Source: Actinomycetes bacterium
Lineage (GTDB): Bacteria; Actinomycetota; Acidimicrobiia; Acidimicrobiales; Ilumatobacteraceae
Length of the DNA: 47,666 nucleotides
Assembly (NCBI GenBank): GCA_025358125.1
Contig: JANYKS010000021.1
Location: 1 to 47,666, forward strand
Reading direction: 5' to 3'
Shown: positions 16,555 to 25,237 of the stretch, in pieces
Layout: each line of letters starts with the position of its first letter
Position numbering within the stretch: the first letter of the stretch is position 1
The notes under the pieces: model-generated
Told to the model about the DNA's origin: nothing
The model's input: the letters and a program-made list of their open reading frames with translations, nothing else
Databases searched by the model: none
Translations under genes and position numbers: made by a program

Positions 16555-17244
16555 CTACCGGGCCGGCTCGCGTCCACGGTTGGAGATCTTGGCGAAGCGG
16601 GCGGACCGTCCGACAAAGGAGACGGCCATCAGCACGACAGCCGTGATGACCAGCGCGAGCATCCAGCTGACGACGAGATCAGTCGGCCAGTGCACGCCGA
16701 GTTCGAGACGGCTCAAGCCGATCGCGATCGACCCGAAAGCGGCGAGCCAGACCAGGATGTAGCGCGCGGTGCGGCTCGTCAGGAGCGCCGTTGCCACGAC
16801 CAACGCGAGCGTGACGTAGAACGCTGTGCCGTCGGTGGTGTGCCCGGATGGCATCGACGGCTCGTTTTCCGTGGCCAGCCGTAACGCGAGCGGCGGGCGG
16901 TCCCTGCCGATCAGCTGCTTGGTTATCAATGTCGCGACAGCGGCCGCCCCCAGCGACACGAAGGGAGCGATGGCCACGACGATGGGTACGCGCAACCACC
17001 AGAGCACGACGCCGGCCACGACTGCGAGCGGGATCAGCAGCTCCGGGGCTGCGACCATCGTCACCGACTTCGCCACGCTGACGAGCCACCCCCGACGGTG
17101 GTTCGTGATCGCGGTCAGGGTCTGACGATCGCTGCCGAACAGCACTAGTCCGCACAGCACGATCGCCGAAAGGATGATCGGAGTGAAGGCTGCCACGAAC
17201 AGATGACGTTGGAGCTGGTCGGTTTCTGTCGTTGTCGTGATCAA
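16555..17244 (-). CDS. PAP2 superfamily phosphatase
   Basis: A 229-residue membrane phosphatase with the full PAP2 signature: KQLIGRDRPP, PSGHTTDGTAF and SRLELGVHWPTDLVVSW, supplying the active-site Lys/Arg, His, and Arg/His/Asp. About six transmembrane segments. Likely substrates are phosphatidic acid or undecaprenyl pyrophosphate at the outer face of the membrane. I chose a TTG start at 17244 because TAGTCT lies 7 bases upstream on this strand; an in-frame ATG at 17340 would add 32 residues lacking hydrophobic or domain character. It is divergent from the two-component regulator. Confidence 0.75.
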   Translation of the reverse strand: MITTTTETDQLQRHLFVAAFTPIILSAIVLCGLVLFGSDRQTLTAITNHRRGWLVSVAKSVTMVAAPELLIPLAVVAGVVLWWLRVPIVVAIAPFVSLGAAAVATLITKQLIGRDRPPLALRLATENEPSMPSGHTTDGTAFYVTLALVVATALLTSRTARYILVWLAAFGSIAIGLSRLELGVHWPTDLVVSWMLALVITAVVLMAVSFVGRSARFAKISNRGREPAR

Positions 17245-17251
17245 GGGATTC

Positions 17252-17257
17252 AGACTA
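17252..17257 (-). promoter_or_regulatory. Putative -10 (TAGTCT), leaderless
   Basis: On the minus strand TAGTCT is followed by 7 bases and then a TTG at 17244 that opens the PAP2 frame. The same hexamer serves the divergent response-regulator gene at 17365-17370. Confidence 0.4.
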
Positions 17258-17364
17258 GCGAAGCGGAATCCGGCCGGTGCTGCCGCCGGGTTGTCGCAAT
17301 TCAACGCTCGGTAAACCACGCCGGTCCGAAGCCGGTGCATCCCCTTGCGTCACCGCGCTCGTTC

Positions 17365-17370
17365 TAGTCT
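17365..17370 (+). promoter_or_regulatory. Putative -10 (TAGTCT), leaderless
   Basis: TAGTCT ends 6 bases before the GTG at 17377, and the intervening bases contain no Shine-Dalgarno, so the mRNA probably begins at the start codon. Confidence 0.5.
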
Positions 17371-17376
17371 CTGTTC

Positions 17377-18060
17377 GTGAGTTCGCGCATTGTCATCGTT
17401 GAGGACGACACCTCCATCGGCTCGTCCCTGCGCGATGCGCTGGTCACGCACGGCTATCGGGCCGAATGGTGCGCCGATGTGCGTACCGCCACAGCGACGA
17501 TCGAAGGGGGTGTTCCCGACCTCGTCCTGCTCGACGCAGGGCTCCCCGACGTCGATGGTTTCACGTTCTGCCGCTGGCTCCGGGCCGGACATCCCGACCT
17601 TGCGATCATCATGGTGACGGCGCGCGACGCCGACATCGACATCGTCGTCGGCCTCGACGCCGGCGCCACCGACTACGTCACCAAGCCGTTCTCGATGCCG
17701 GTCCTGCTCGCGAGGATTCGGGCCCATCTCCGCTCGGCATCGAATGTCGACCCGAGCGATCCGATCGAGGTCGGCCAGTTACGCATCGATCCGAGCGCGT
17801 ACCAGGTCAGCCTCGACGGCGAGCCGGTCGCACTCCGTCCGCGGGAATTCGAACTTCTCGTCTTCCTCGCCCGAAACGCCGGCAAAGTGATCACCCGTGA
17901 ACGGATCTTGAGCGAAGTATGGGACCTCCACTGGGACAGCTCGACCAAGACCCTCGACATGCATATGCACGCGTTGCGCCGCAAGCTCGGCGACCAAGCT
18001 GACAACCCTCGCTTCATCACCACGATCCGTGGTGTTGGCTATCGGTTCGAGAGCGCATGA
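17377..18060 (+). CDS. OmpR-family response regulator
   Basis: A 227-residue DNA-binding regulator. The receiver domain (1-115) has the acidic pair at 10-11, phospho-acceptor Asp53 in LVLLDAGLPDVDG and Lys103 in YVTKPFS. A C-terminal winged helix (about 130-227) carries LRPREFELLVFLARNAGKVI and RGVGYRFE. It is phosphorylated by the kinase encoded immediately downstream, whose start overlaps its stop (ATGA). Targets are unknown; the GNAT and WXG100-like genes that follow are possible ones only by position. The GTG start is supported by a -10-like box 6 bases upstream. Confidence 0.88.
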   Translation: MSSRIVIVEDDTSIGSSLRDALVTHGYRAEWCADVRTATATIEGGVPDLVLLDAGLPDVDGFTFCRWLRAGHPDLAIIMVTARDADIDIVVGLDAGATDYVTKPFSMPVLLARIRAHLRSASNVDPSDPIEVGQLRIDPSAYQVSLDGEPVALRPREFELLVFLARNAGKVITRERILSEVWDLHWDSSTKTLDMHMHALRRKLGDQADNPRFITTIRGVGYRFESA

Positions 18061-19337
18061 GGCGCCGGCTCACCGGGGCGATCCTTGTCGTCGTCGCGTG
18101 CACCCTGTTGCTGCTCGGCGTGCCGTTGGCGGTGGCCGTACAGCGGTCGTACGAGGACTCGGCCAACGTCGTGCTGCAGCGCCACGCGGCGGAGGCCCTC
18201 GCGGAGATCACCCTGCCATTGGACAAGGCCGATCTCGCGCGCGCCGACACAGAGGGGGACACCAACCCCGGGTTCAGCGTCTACGACGCCACGGGGGCGA
18301 AGCTGTCGGGCAATGGACCGGTGCAGTCCGATCTCGCCGTCCTGCGGGCCCTCGAAGGCAACGCGTCGTCAACGCAGAATTCCGCCGAGCTGGTGGTCGC
18401 GATCCCGATCACCAACCACTCGCCGGACGCGATCGTCGGCGCGGTCCGTGTCCAGCAGGACGCGTCCGTCGTCCAGGGGCGCGTCAACCGGGCCTGGCTG
18501 ACCATGGCGGGTGCCGGTCTGGTCCTGTTGATCATCGCATGGTTGATCGCGCTCGCCCAGGCACGCCGCTTCACGCGACCGATCGAACGTTTGGCCGGTC
18601 AGGCCCTCCAGATCGGCGACGGTGGCATCATCGTCGAGTACGAATCATCCGGGTTGGCCGAAGTCGACGCGGTCGGCACAGCGCTGTCGGCAAGCAGCAT
18701 CCGCGTCGCCGATCTGCTCAGCCGGGAACGCGCGTTCAGCGCTGACGTGTCCCACCAGCTGCGCACGCCGCTGACCGGACTACGACTGCGGCTTGAGGCG
18801 GCTGCGGCTCGCCCAGATCCTGCCCGTGCGATCTTGGACGCTCTCGCCGAGATCGATCGGCTCGACGCCACCGTGGAACATCTCCTCGCGCTCTCTCGTG
18901 ACGCACTGCCCGTCGGCGGTTCGATCGACGTCCCGACGGTGCTCCGCGACGCCAACACCCGGTGGGGATCCGCGCACAAGGTTCAGTCGCGCCAGCTCAT
19001 CGTCCAACAAGCCGACAGCGTCGGCTCGATCCGGGCGTCGCGATCAGCGATCGATCAGGTCCTCGACGTGTTGATCTCCAACTCACTCGAACACGGCGCG
19101 GGAACCACGACGGTTTCGGCGCGCATCGTGAGCGGTGGACTCGCGATCGACGTGAGCGACGCCGGACCGGGCATCGACGCGAGCGAGGCCGAGGCGATCT
19201 TCAGGCGACGCCACGGTAGCGGCAACGGCATCGGGCTATCGCTCGCGCGCGCGCTGACAGAGGCAGACGGCGGACGGCTGCTGCTCGCCCAACAGCGGCC
19301 GCCGCGGTTCAGCATCCTGTTCTCGACCAAATCATGA
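18057..19337 (+). CDS. Sensor histidine kinase
   Basis: A 426-residue membrane kinase partnering the upstream regulator. TM1 spans about residues 7-29 and TM2 about 147-168, enclosing an extracytoplasmic sensor of about 115 residues of no recognised fold. A HAMP-like segment follows. The H-box is FSADVSHQLRTPLTGL with His233, the N-box LISNSLEHGAG, and the G-boxes DVSDAGPGID and GSGNGIGLSLARAL. The stimulus is unknown. A 10-bp tandem duplication spans its stop codon and the start of the next gene. Confidence 0.88.
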   Translation: MRRRLTGAILVVVACTLLLLGVPLAVAVQRSYEDSANVVLQRHAAEALAEITLPLDKADLARADTEGDTNPGFSVYDATGAKLSGNGPVQSDLAVLRALEGNASSTQNSAELVVAIPITNHSPDAIVGAVRVQQDASVVQGRVNRAWLTMAGAGLVLLIIAWLIALAQARRFTRPIERLAGQALQIGDGGIIVEYESSGLAEVDAVGTALSASSIRVADLLSRERAFSADVSHQLRTPLTGLRLRLEAAAARPDPARAILDALAEIDRLDATVEHLLALSRDALPVGGSIDVPTVLRDANTRWGSAHKVQSRQLIVQQADSVGSIRASRSAIDQVLDVLISNSLEHGAGTTTVSARIVSGGLAIDVSDAGPGIDASEAEAIFRRRHGSGNGIGLSLARALTEADGGRLLLAQQRPPRFSILFSTKS

Positions 19338-19350
19338 GTGATCATGAGTG
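19331..19350 (+). repeat. 10-bp tandem duplication at kinase-GNAT junction
   Basis: ATCATGAGTG occurs at 19331-19340 and 19341-19350. The first copy contains the kinase stop TGA (19335-19337) and the second the ATG start (19344) of the next gene. The duplication placed stop and start in separate copies. Confidence 0.9.
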
Positions 19351-19805
19351 ACGTCGTCGAGATCAGCACCGCCGAAACGTACGCGCTGCGCAGAGCGGTG
19401 CTGCGCGACAACGATCCGACTCGCTCGGTCGAGTTCCCGGAGGACGACCTTCCCAATACCGTCCATCTCGGCATCCGCAACGAACAGGGCGACGTCGTCG
19501 CAACGTCGTCGTGGGTGCTCAAGGAGTGCCCCGATTACCCGGGCATGCCGGCTGTTCAACTGCGTGGGATGGCAACTGCGACCGAACTGCAGGGCACCGG
19601 TGTTGGCGGCCTTCTGATCGAGACCGGTATCGCCCGTTTCGCGGCGAGCGGGTTCGGGCTGATGTGGGCGCGGGCGCGTGACTCTGCGCTCGGCTTCTAC
19701 GACCGTCAGCAGTGCGTCGTGATCGGCGACGGCTTCATCGACGACACGACCGGGCTTGCTCACCACGTCGTCGTCCGCCATCTTGACGCAGGAACGGCCG
19801 GCTGA
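19344..19805 (+). CDS. GNAT-family N-acetyltransferase
   Basis: A 153-residue protein with the GNAT core. The acetyl-CoA-binding motif A region is RGMATATELQGTGVGGLLIE (about residues 75-95), where the usual Q/RxxGxG/A appears as QGTGVG. The C-terminal part LMWARARDSALGFYDRQQCV resembles motif B, where an aromatic residue contacts CoA. It would acetylate a small molecule or protein amine; substrate unknown. ATG 19344 is chosen; an in-frame GTG lies at 19338. It sits in the same transcription unit as the two-component genes. Confidence 0.75.
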   Translation: MSDVVEISTAETYALRRAVLRDNDPTRSVEFPEDDLPNTVHLGIRNEQGDVVATSSWVLKECPDYPGMPAVQLRGMATATELQGTGVGGLLIETGIARFAASGFGLMWARARDSALGFYDRQQCVVIGDGFIDDTTGLAHHVVVRHLDAGTAG

Positions 19806-19854
19806 GTTTTCCACTTTCGTCATCCAGAAGCACTCAGTTGGTCGAGGAGACGAG

Positions 19855-20136
19855 ATGCCATCTGCGTCACAACCCGGCAACCAACTGCGCGAACGGGCGA
19901 CGGCACTGCGCCGTCTGGCGCGTGTTCTCGAGGATGCCGACGCGGTGACACTCCATCGGCGGGCGACGATGGACACCTGGATCGGACCGACACCGCAGCA
20001 TTGCCACGACGACCTCGTCGCGGCGCGCGCATTGCTGCTCAACACCTCGGCCGAGGTCCGCAAGGCGGCGATCAGACTCGATCAACGGGCTCAGCAACTC
20101 GATGCCGCGTCGGCGCGAGCGGCCCCGGTGTCGTGA
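19855..20136 (+). CDS. WXG100-like small helical protein
   Basis: A 93-residue protein predicted to be two long helices joined by a turn holding Trp42-Ile43-Gly44, which is the position and spacing expected of a WXG100 (EsxA/EsxB-like) protein. The flanks are heptad-like (RERATALRRLARVLEDADA and EVRKAAIRLDQRAQQLDA). There is no signal peptide, and no YxxxD/E tail is evident at its C-terminus. GAGGAG at 19844-19849 gives a good 5-base spacer to ATG 19855. The stop overlaps the next gene by GTGA, so the two products are probably made in fixed ratio and may form a complex. Family assignment rests on layout and is moderate. Confidence 0.5.
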   Translation: MPSASQPGNQLRERATALRRLARVLEDADAVTLHRRATMDTWIGPTPQHCHDDLVAARALLLNTSAEVRKAAIRLDQRAQQLDAASARAAPVS

Positions 20137-21947
20137 CCGGATTCATGGGCTATGAGCCGACGCTGCTGCGATGCCTGTTCGACGCGATGAGGCGCGCCGA
20201 TGCCGGCCTCGACGCGATCCGGTCGACTGATCCGGATGCCGCGTCGGCCATCGCATCCGTTCGTTCCGTCCAACAGTTGCTCAACGGGCGCTGGATACCC
20301 GTGCTCGATTCGTTGTTGCGGTGCCGGGCCATGGATGGATATACACGCACCACCGAAGGCTTCGACGACCTCATCGACAGCTGGCTGGCATCAAAGCCGG
20401 GATGGTCGATCTGGGCCGATCCGTTGGCGACAACGGTGGATCAACTCTCGATCGAGCAGGCCCGCGCGCTCGGCCTCGCGCTGTCCCGCCGAGACGCGTC
20501 CGAACCGCTGACGAACCCTGAGGTTGCATGGCTCGCCGACACGCTCGCAGAGATCTCGGCAACCCCGGCCCTGGCGTTGGCGCTGCTGACAACGCTGAGC
20601 AGATCAGGATGGGCCGAGGTGTGCGACCGACTCGGTGATCAACGGATCGCGCTCGTTGGCGAACGAACGATCACTGCGCGCCTGAGCGAGGCCGATCGCG
20701 GTCATCTCGATGCGATCGACAGTTTGTTCGCCTCGCTCGCTGCGATCCTCGCCAATCAGCTCGTGCTCCGCCCGGAGCGCAGCGCAATCACGCTGACCGA
20801 GCAGATGCATCCCTACAGCGCCGCATTGCTCGTCAGCCACCTTCGACTGTCCGCAGCCGATCTCGCCGCGGTGAGCAGGGATCTGATCGCACGGTACAGA
20901 CAAGGTGGGTGGGCCGACGTCCAGAATGCTGGGCCGGGTACGGCGGACATCTTGATGCAAGCAATGCTCGCAACACCCGGCGCACCGGCGAGATTCGTGC
21001 TGCTGACCCGCGACGAGCCGGCGCTGATGCTCGACGCAGCCCACAGTTCGCAGCTTGCCGAGCGGCTGATCCTCATCGCAACGGACCCTGCCAACATCAG
21101 CGTCCAGGAGGCCGGCAGCGTCGTCCCGGAGCTGATCCACTTTATCGATCAGAGTTACACGGCCGGCTCGTTCTACGGCCAATACGACAGCGGAATCGGC
21201 GCCTTCATGGTCGATCTGATCGCTCCGTGGCTGCTGCAGTTCACGGTGCTGCATCAGCGCGACTGGAACCTCGATCGCCCGCAGGGTGCGCAGTTGCTGG
21301 CGGTGGTCATCGATCGCGATGGCGGCCTCGATCGGCTGATGGCGCACAGAGACCGGGTCGCGGCGGGGATGACCCGGCAGGTCGCGGCCAGGACCGACGC
21401 CGCGCGGCACGTCATCGACGATCTCGCCGCGCTGCTCGGTCTGCTCGACACCGTCGCCCGCGCCGTGCAGATCAGTGACGCCGAGGATGTCCGGGCGGCG
21501 TGGGACATCGTGTGGCTGCTGACCGGCGCCGCAACGTCATTGCTTCCCGGCAACGCACTGATCGGCGTCGCGGTCGGCGGCGCGTCGACGGCGCTGCAAC
21601 GGCTCGCCACGAACACCGACTTCGGATCGGGAGCAGTTGGCGCGGTGCGCCACGACTCGCTGTTCTACCTCGATCTGCACGCAGCCTTCGCTGTCGCCGC
21701 CGTCATCTGTGCTCGGTTCGACCAGATGGTGGCGGATCGCGAGGTGCCCGACGACACCGCGCCACCGCCCCTGCCCGACCCGGCCTCGTCACATCCCGGC
21801 GCCCAGTACTCGAGCGATTTCAGCGATTGGCTCGATGCAGTCCATCTCGGAACCGGCGAGGACATCCTCAACGGGATCAAACAGACGATGGTCAGCGTCC
21901 ACGAAGGGGAACGCAACGCCGTCGAGCTCGCGCTCGGATCCGGCTGA
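20133..21947 (+). CDS. Large protein of unknown function, partner of WXG100-like gene
   Basis: A 604-residue, mostly helical protein with no signal peptide and no motif I can assign firmly. It reads like the long proteins (possibly DUF6571-like) that follow WXG-type genes in Actinobacteria; that is a resemblance, not an assignment. Residues about 150-420 contain repeated helical segments. Around 460-500 lie hydrophobic stretches (AWDIVWLLTGAATSLLPGN and ALIGVAVGGASTALQRLA) that might insert into or associate with a membrane. A Pro-rich linker (DDTAPPPLPDPASSHPG) precedes a final helical tail. Start: GTG 20133 overlapping the previous stop; ATG 20145 is an alternative. No catalytic motif is evident. 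Confidence 0.6.
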   Translation: MTGFMGYEPTLLRCLFDAMRRADAGLDAIRSTDPDAASAIASVRSVQQLLNGRWIPVLDSLLRCRAMDGYTRTTEGFDDLIDSWLASKPGWSIWADPLATTVDQLSIEQARALGLALSRRDASEPLTNPEVAWLADTLAEISATPALALALLTTLSRSGWAEVCDRLGDQRIALVGERTITARLSEADRGHLDAIDSLFASLAAILANQLVLRPERSAITLTEQMHPYSAALLVSHLRLSAADLAAVSRDLIARYRQGGWADVQNAGPGTADILMQAMLATPGAPARFVLLTRDEPALMLDAAHSSQLAERLILIATDPANISVQEAGSVVPELIHFIDQSYTAGSFYGQYDSGIGAFMVDLIAPWLLQFTVLHQRDWNLDRPQGAQLLAVVIDRDGGLDRLMAHRDRVAAGMTRQVAARTDAARHVIDDLAALLGLLDTVARAVQISDAEDVRAAWDIVWLLTGAATSLLPGNALIGVAVGGASTALQRLATNTDFGSGAVGAVRHDSLFYLDLHAAFAVAAVICARFDQMVADREVPDDTAPPPLPDPASSHPGAQYSSDFSDWLDAVHLGTGEDILNGIKQTMVSVHEGERNAVELALGSG

Positions 21948-21956
21948 CGCTCTGGT

Positions 21957-22610
21957 TCAGCCATAGATGCCGGCCGGTGCGAGACCGTCGACGTCGAGCC
22001 GGCCGAACAGCCACGCCAGGCGATCGTTCGGCGTCAGCGCGAGAGCAGCGGGCGCCGGATCGGTGAGGCCCATCGGCTTGCGGCTGGCCAGCAGCGCTGT
22101 CATCTGATTCAGCTCGATCCGGACGAAGTCGGCGGGCAGGTCGGCGAACCGGTAGCCGAGACCGAGATCGACGCTGTGAATCTCGGTCTCGCGCCAGCGG
22201 CGGGATGGGATCGCGGTGGTCGCCAACTCGCCGGAAAACGTTCGTCCCCTTCCGTGCCAGCCGGTCTCGGTGAGCGACGCCCATGTCTGCTCGAGTCGCC
22301 AGATACTCATCCGCACATCGATCACGAGTTCGTCGGCGCCGCGTCCGCTGCCCGCGTCGATGTCGGCGGTGCGACCCGCGGCGCCGTGCTCGTATTGGCT
22401 GCGGACCTCACCGCGCTCTGCTCCCTCGAGCATCCTCACGAAGCCGTCGGCATTTCGGGCCAGGTGGCTCAGGACGTGCCCGACGGTCCAGTTCGGGAGC
22501 AGCGAGTGCCGGCCGGCCTGTTCATCGGTAAGGCCGTCGAGGGAAGCGAGCAACCGCTGGTGCGACGCCGCACAGCCGGCGACGTCGCGGTCCAGATCAC
22601 GTGAATTCAC
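21957..22610 (-). CDS. Maleylpyruvate-isomerase-fold protein (MDMPI)
   Basis: A 217-residue protein matching mycothiol-dependent maleylpyruvate isomerase in its N-terminal domain: [21 protein letters not shown] (about 35-55) and [17 protein letters not shown], whose E-x3-H fits the metal site. It is longer than a bare DinB domain and close in length to the C. glutamicum-type enzyme. Expected activity: mycothiol-dependent isomerisation of a ring-cleavage product; substrate not certain. GTG 22610 is chosen because TACCGT lies 7 bases upstream; GTG 22619 is also in frame. It is divergent from gnd. Confidence 0.7.
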   Translation of the reverse strand: MNSRDLDRDVAGCAASHQRLLASLDGLTDEQAGRHSLLPNWTVGHVLSHLARNADGFVRMLEGAERGEVRSQYEHGAAGRTADIDAGSGRGADELVIDVRMSIWRLEQTWASLTETGWHGRGRTFSGELATTAIPSRRWRETEIHSVDLGLGYRFADLPADFVRIELNQMTALLASRKPMGLTDPAPAALALTPNDRLAWLFGRLDVDGLAPAGIYG

Positions 22611-22617
22611 ACGCGTC

Positions 22618-22623
22618 ACGGTA
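22618..22623 (-). promoter_or_regulatory. Putative -10 (TACCGT), leaderless
   Basis: On the minus strand TACCGT is followed by 7 bases and then GTG 22610. It supports the shorter of two possible starts. Confidence 0.35.
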
Positions 22624-22652
22624 GCCGGCCACAAACGTGGCAACCTGGCCGG

Positions 22653-23684
22653 ATGCAACTTGCGATGATCGGTCTGGGAAGAATGGGCGCGAACATGGTG
22701 CGACGCCTGCAGCAGGCGGGGCACGAATGTGTCGTCTACGACGTCAGTGCTGACGCGGTGGGTGCACTCGAGCAAGAGGGATTCGGCGGCGCGACATCGC
22801 TCGAAGACCTCGTCGCCAAGCTGGCCGCCCCCCGCCATCTGTGGATCATGGTGCCGGCCGCGTTCGTGGCCGGCACCGTCGCCAAGCTCGCGCCTCTGCT
22901 CGCTCGCGGTGACACGATCATCGATGGTGGCAACAGCTGGTACCGCGACGACGTCGACGCAGCCGGCCCACTCGCCGAAAAAGGCATCTACTACCTCGAC
23001 GTCGGCACGAGCGGTGGAGTGTTCGGCCTCGAACGTGGCTACTGCCTGATGATCGGCGGCGCCGGTCAATCGGTTGCCGAAATGGCGCCGATCTTCGATG
23101 CGCTCGCCCCGGGGGTCGGCTCGGCCGAGCGCACGCCTGGTCGAACGGGTCAACCGTCAACAGCCGAACAGGGCTGGCTGCACTGCGGCCCTCCCGGCGC
23201 CGGCCATTTCGTGAAGATGGTCCACAACGGCATCGAATACGGGCTGATGGCGTCGTATGCGGAGGGGCTCAACGTCCTCGCCAACGCCAACATCGGCGCC
23301 GCGAGCCATACCCAGGACGCCGAGACTGCACCCCTCACCCACCCCGAGTACTACCGCTACGATCTCGATCTTGCGGCGATCACCGAGGTGTGGCGGCGCG
23401 GCAGCGTCGTCGCCAGCTGGCTGCTCGACCTCACCGCCTCGGCGATGAACGCCGACCCCCGACTCGAAGCGTTCGAGGGCCAGGTCAGCGACAGCGGCGA
23501 AGGTCGGTGGACCATCCATGCAGCGGTGGACGAGGGCGTCCCCGTGCCGGTGCTGTCCGCGTCGCTCTATCAGCGGTTCAGCTCACGCGGCAACGCCGGC
23601 ATGGCCGACAAGATCCTCTCTGCGATGCGCGCCCAGTTCGGCGGTCATGTCGAAACCGCCGTTGGCGCGACCGGAGCCAAGTGA
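22653..23684 (+). CDS. gnd: 6-phosphogluconate dehydrogenase, decarboxylating (short form)
   Basis: A 343-residue enzyme oxidising 6-phosphogluconate to ribulose-5-phosphate in the pentose phosphate pathway. Rossmann motif [13 protein letters not shown] at residues 7-19, then [12 protein letters not shown], the substrate loop [14 protein letters not shown], and [19 protein letters not shown] with the catalytic Lys and His/Asn. The length of about 340 marks the short, often NAD-preferring, GndA type rather than the 470-residue form. No Shine-Dalgarno is seen; TGGCAACCT lies 6 bases upstream, as it does before the CDF gene. It overlaps zwf by one base. Confidence 0.92.
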   Translation: MQLAMIGLGRMGANMVRRLQQAGHECVVYDVSADAVGALEQEGFGGATSLEDLVAKLAAPRHLWIMVPAAFVAGTVAKLAPLLARGDTIIDGGNSWYRDDVDAAGPLAEKGIYYLDVGTSGGVFGLERGYCLMIGGAGQSVAEMAPIFDALAPGVGSAERTPGRTGQPSTAEQGWLHCGPPGAGHFVKMVHNGIEYGLMASYAEGLNVLANANIGAASHTQDAETAPLTHPEYYRYDLDLAAITEVWRRGSVVASWLLDLTASAMNADPRLEAFEGQVSDSGEGRWTIHAAVDEGVPVPVLSASLYQRFSSRGNAGMADKILSAMRAQFGGHVETAVGATGAK

Positions 23685-25078
23685 TGTCCACGCAACCACC
23701 GTCCGACGCGCTGGTGTTGTTCGGCGCCACCGGCGACCTCAGCAAGAAGAAGTTGATGCCTGCGCTCTATTCCCTTGAACGCCACGGTCGGCTCACGGTC
23801 CCGGTCATCGGCGTCGCGAGGAGCACGTGGACCGACAAGGACTTCCGGGCTCACGCGCAGGAGTCGATTCTCGCGGCCGAGCCCGACGCCGATCACGCAG
23901 TCATCGAGTCGCTGTGCAAGCGGCTCGATCTCGTCCAGGGCGACTACGCCGATACCGCTACGTGGGACACGCTCAAGAAAAAGCTCGACCACCACCGCGC
24001 CGAGCAGGCCGTGTTCTACATGGCGATCCCACCGGACATATTTCCGGAGGTGGTCGAATCGCTCGCATCGGTCGGGCTCAATCAACGTGGCCGGATCGTC
24101 GTCGAAAAGCCGTTCGGTCGAGATCTGAACTCGGCCCGCGAGCTCAATGCAACGCTGCACAAGGTGTTCCCGGAGGACAAGATCTTCCGAATCGACCACT
24201 ACCTCGGCAAGGAAAGTGTCGAAGATCTGCTCGTGTTCCGGTTCTCCAACACTCTGCTCGAGCCGATCTGGAACCGCAACTACGTGCGCAGCGTGCAGAT
24301 CACGATGAGTGAGACCATCGGCGTCGAAGGACGGGGCAGCTTCTACGACGGCGTCGGCGCCATCCGCGACGTCGTACAGAATCATCTGCTGCAGGTGATC
24401 GCGCTGTGCGCGATGGAGCCGCCCGTCGGGCCGGAAAGCAGCTTCTTGCAGGACGAGAAGGCGAAGGTCTTCGCGGCGATGCGCTCGATCGATCCGTCGT
24501 ACCTCGTCCGCGGGCAGTACGTCGGCTACCGCGACGAACCGGGTGCCGACAAGGACTCCACGACCGAGACGTTCGCTTCCGCCAAGTTGGAGATCGACTC
24601 GTGGCGGTGGGCCGGGGTGCCGTGGTACTTCAGGGCCGGCAAGGCCTTGACCGCCGCCGCAACCGAGGTCGTCGTCGAGTTCCGGGAACCACCGAGCCTG
24701 CTGTTCGACGAAGGCGGCGGCCCGCCCGCCGGCCGCAACCTGGTCCGGTTCCGCCTCGGCAAGCGTGACGGCGTCACGTTCACCCTTCAGGCCAAGACGC
24801 CAGGACCGCATCTCGACAGCCAGAACGTGGACGTCGCGGTCGACTTCGCAGCGGCACTCGGCGAGCGCCAGGAGGCCTACGAGCGGCTCCTCGACGACGC
24901 GCTCGCCGGCCTCCCCCGCCGCTTCGCCCGCGAGGACATCGTCGAACAGACCTGGCGCATCGTCCAGCCGGCGCTCGATCATCCCGGTCCGGTACACCCC
25001 TACTTCCGCGGCTCATGGGGCCCGGCCGAGGCCGACAGGATCCTCGCCGGCGACACCTGGCTCGCCATCTCCACCTGA
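23684..25078 (+). CDS. zwf: Glucose-6-phosphate 1-dehydrogenase
   Basis: A 464-residue enzyme oxidising glucose-6-phosphate to 6-phosphogluconolactone. The N-terminal coenzyme domain has FGATGDLSKKKLMPALY. The substrate/catalytic block RIDHYLGKESVEDLLVFRFSN lies near residue 168, and DGVGAIRDVVQNHLLQ follows. The C-terminal domain ends normally with PYFRGSWGP. It overlaps gnd (TGATG), forming a compact oxidative pentose-phosphate operon. The lactonase (pgl) that often accompanies these genes is not in the window. Confidence 0.94.
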   Translation: MSTQPPSDALVLFGATGDLSKKKLMPALYSLERHGRLTVPVIGVARSTWTDKDFRAHAQESILAAEPDADHAVIESLCKRLDLVQGDYADTATWDTLKKKLDHHRAEQAVFYMAIPPDIFPEVVESLASVGLNQRGRIVVEKPFGRDLNSARELNATLHKVFPEDKIFRIDHYLGKESVEDLLVFRFSNTLLEPIWNRNYVRSVQITMSETIGVEGRGSFYDGVGAIRDVVQNHLLQVIALCAMEPPVGPESSFLQDEKAKVFAAMRSIDPSYLVRGQYVGYRDEPGADKDSTTETFASAKLEIDSWRWAGVPWYFRAGKALTAAATEVVVEFREPPSLLFDEGGGPPAGRNLVRFRLGKRDGVTFTLQAKTPGPHLDSQNVDVAVDFAAALGERQEAYERLLDDALAGLPRRFAREDIVEQTWRIVQPALDHPGPVHPYFRGSWGPAEADRILAGDTWLAIST

Positions 25079-25237
25079 CCGCGCCGCCCGCCCGCGCCGC
25101 CCGGCCCGTCCCCAATCTGGCTCAGGACGCGAGGGTGCGGCACGTGGTTGCCAAGGCAGCTTTCGGCTCCTCGACGAGAAAGTCGTAGGTGAACTGATAT
25201 GCGGCTCCCCCAATGCCGACGGTACCGTCGACCGGCC

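Noticed and set aside
23645-24997. 450-codon open frame on the minus strand
   Set aside because: Antisense to zwf, whose motifs are complete; no recognisable domain on this strand.
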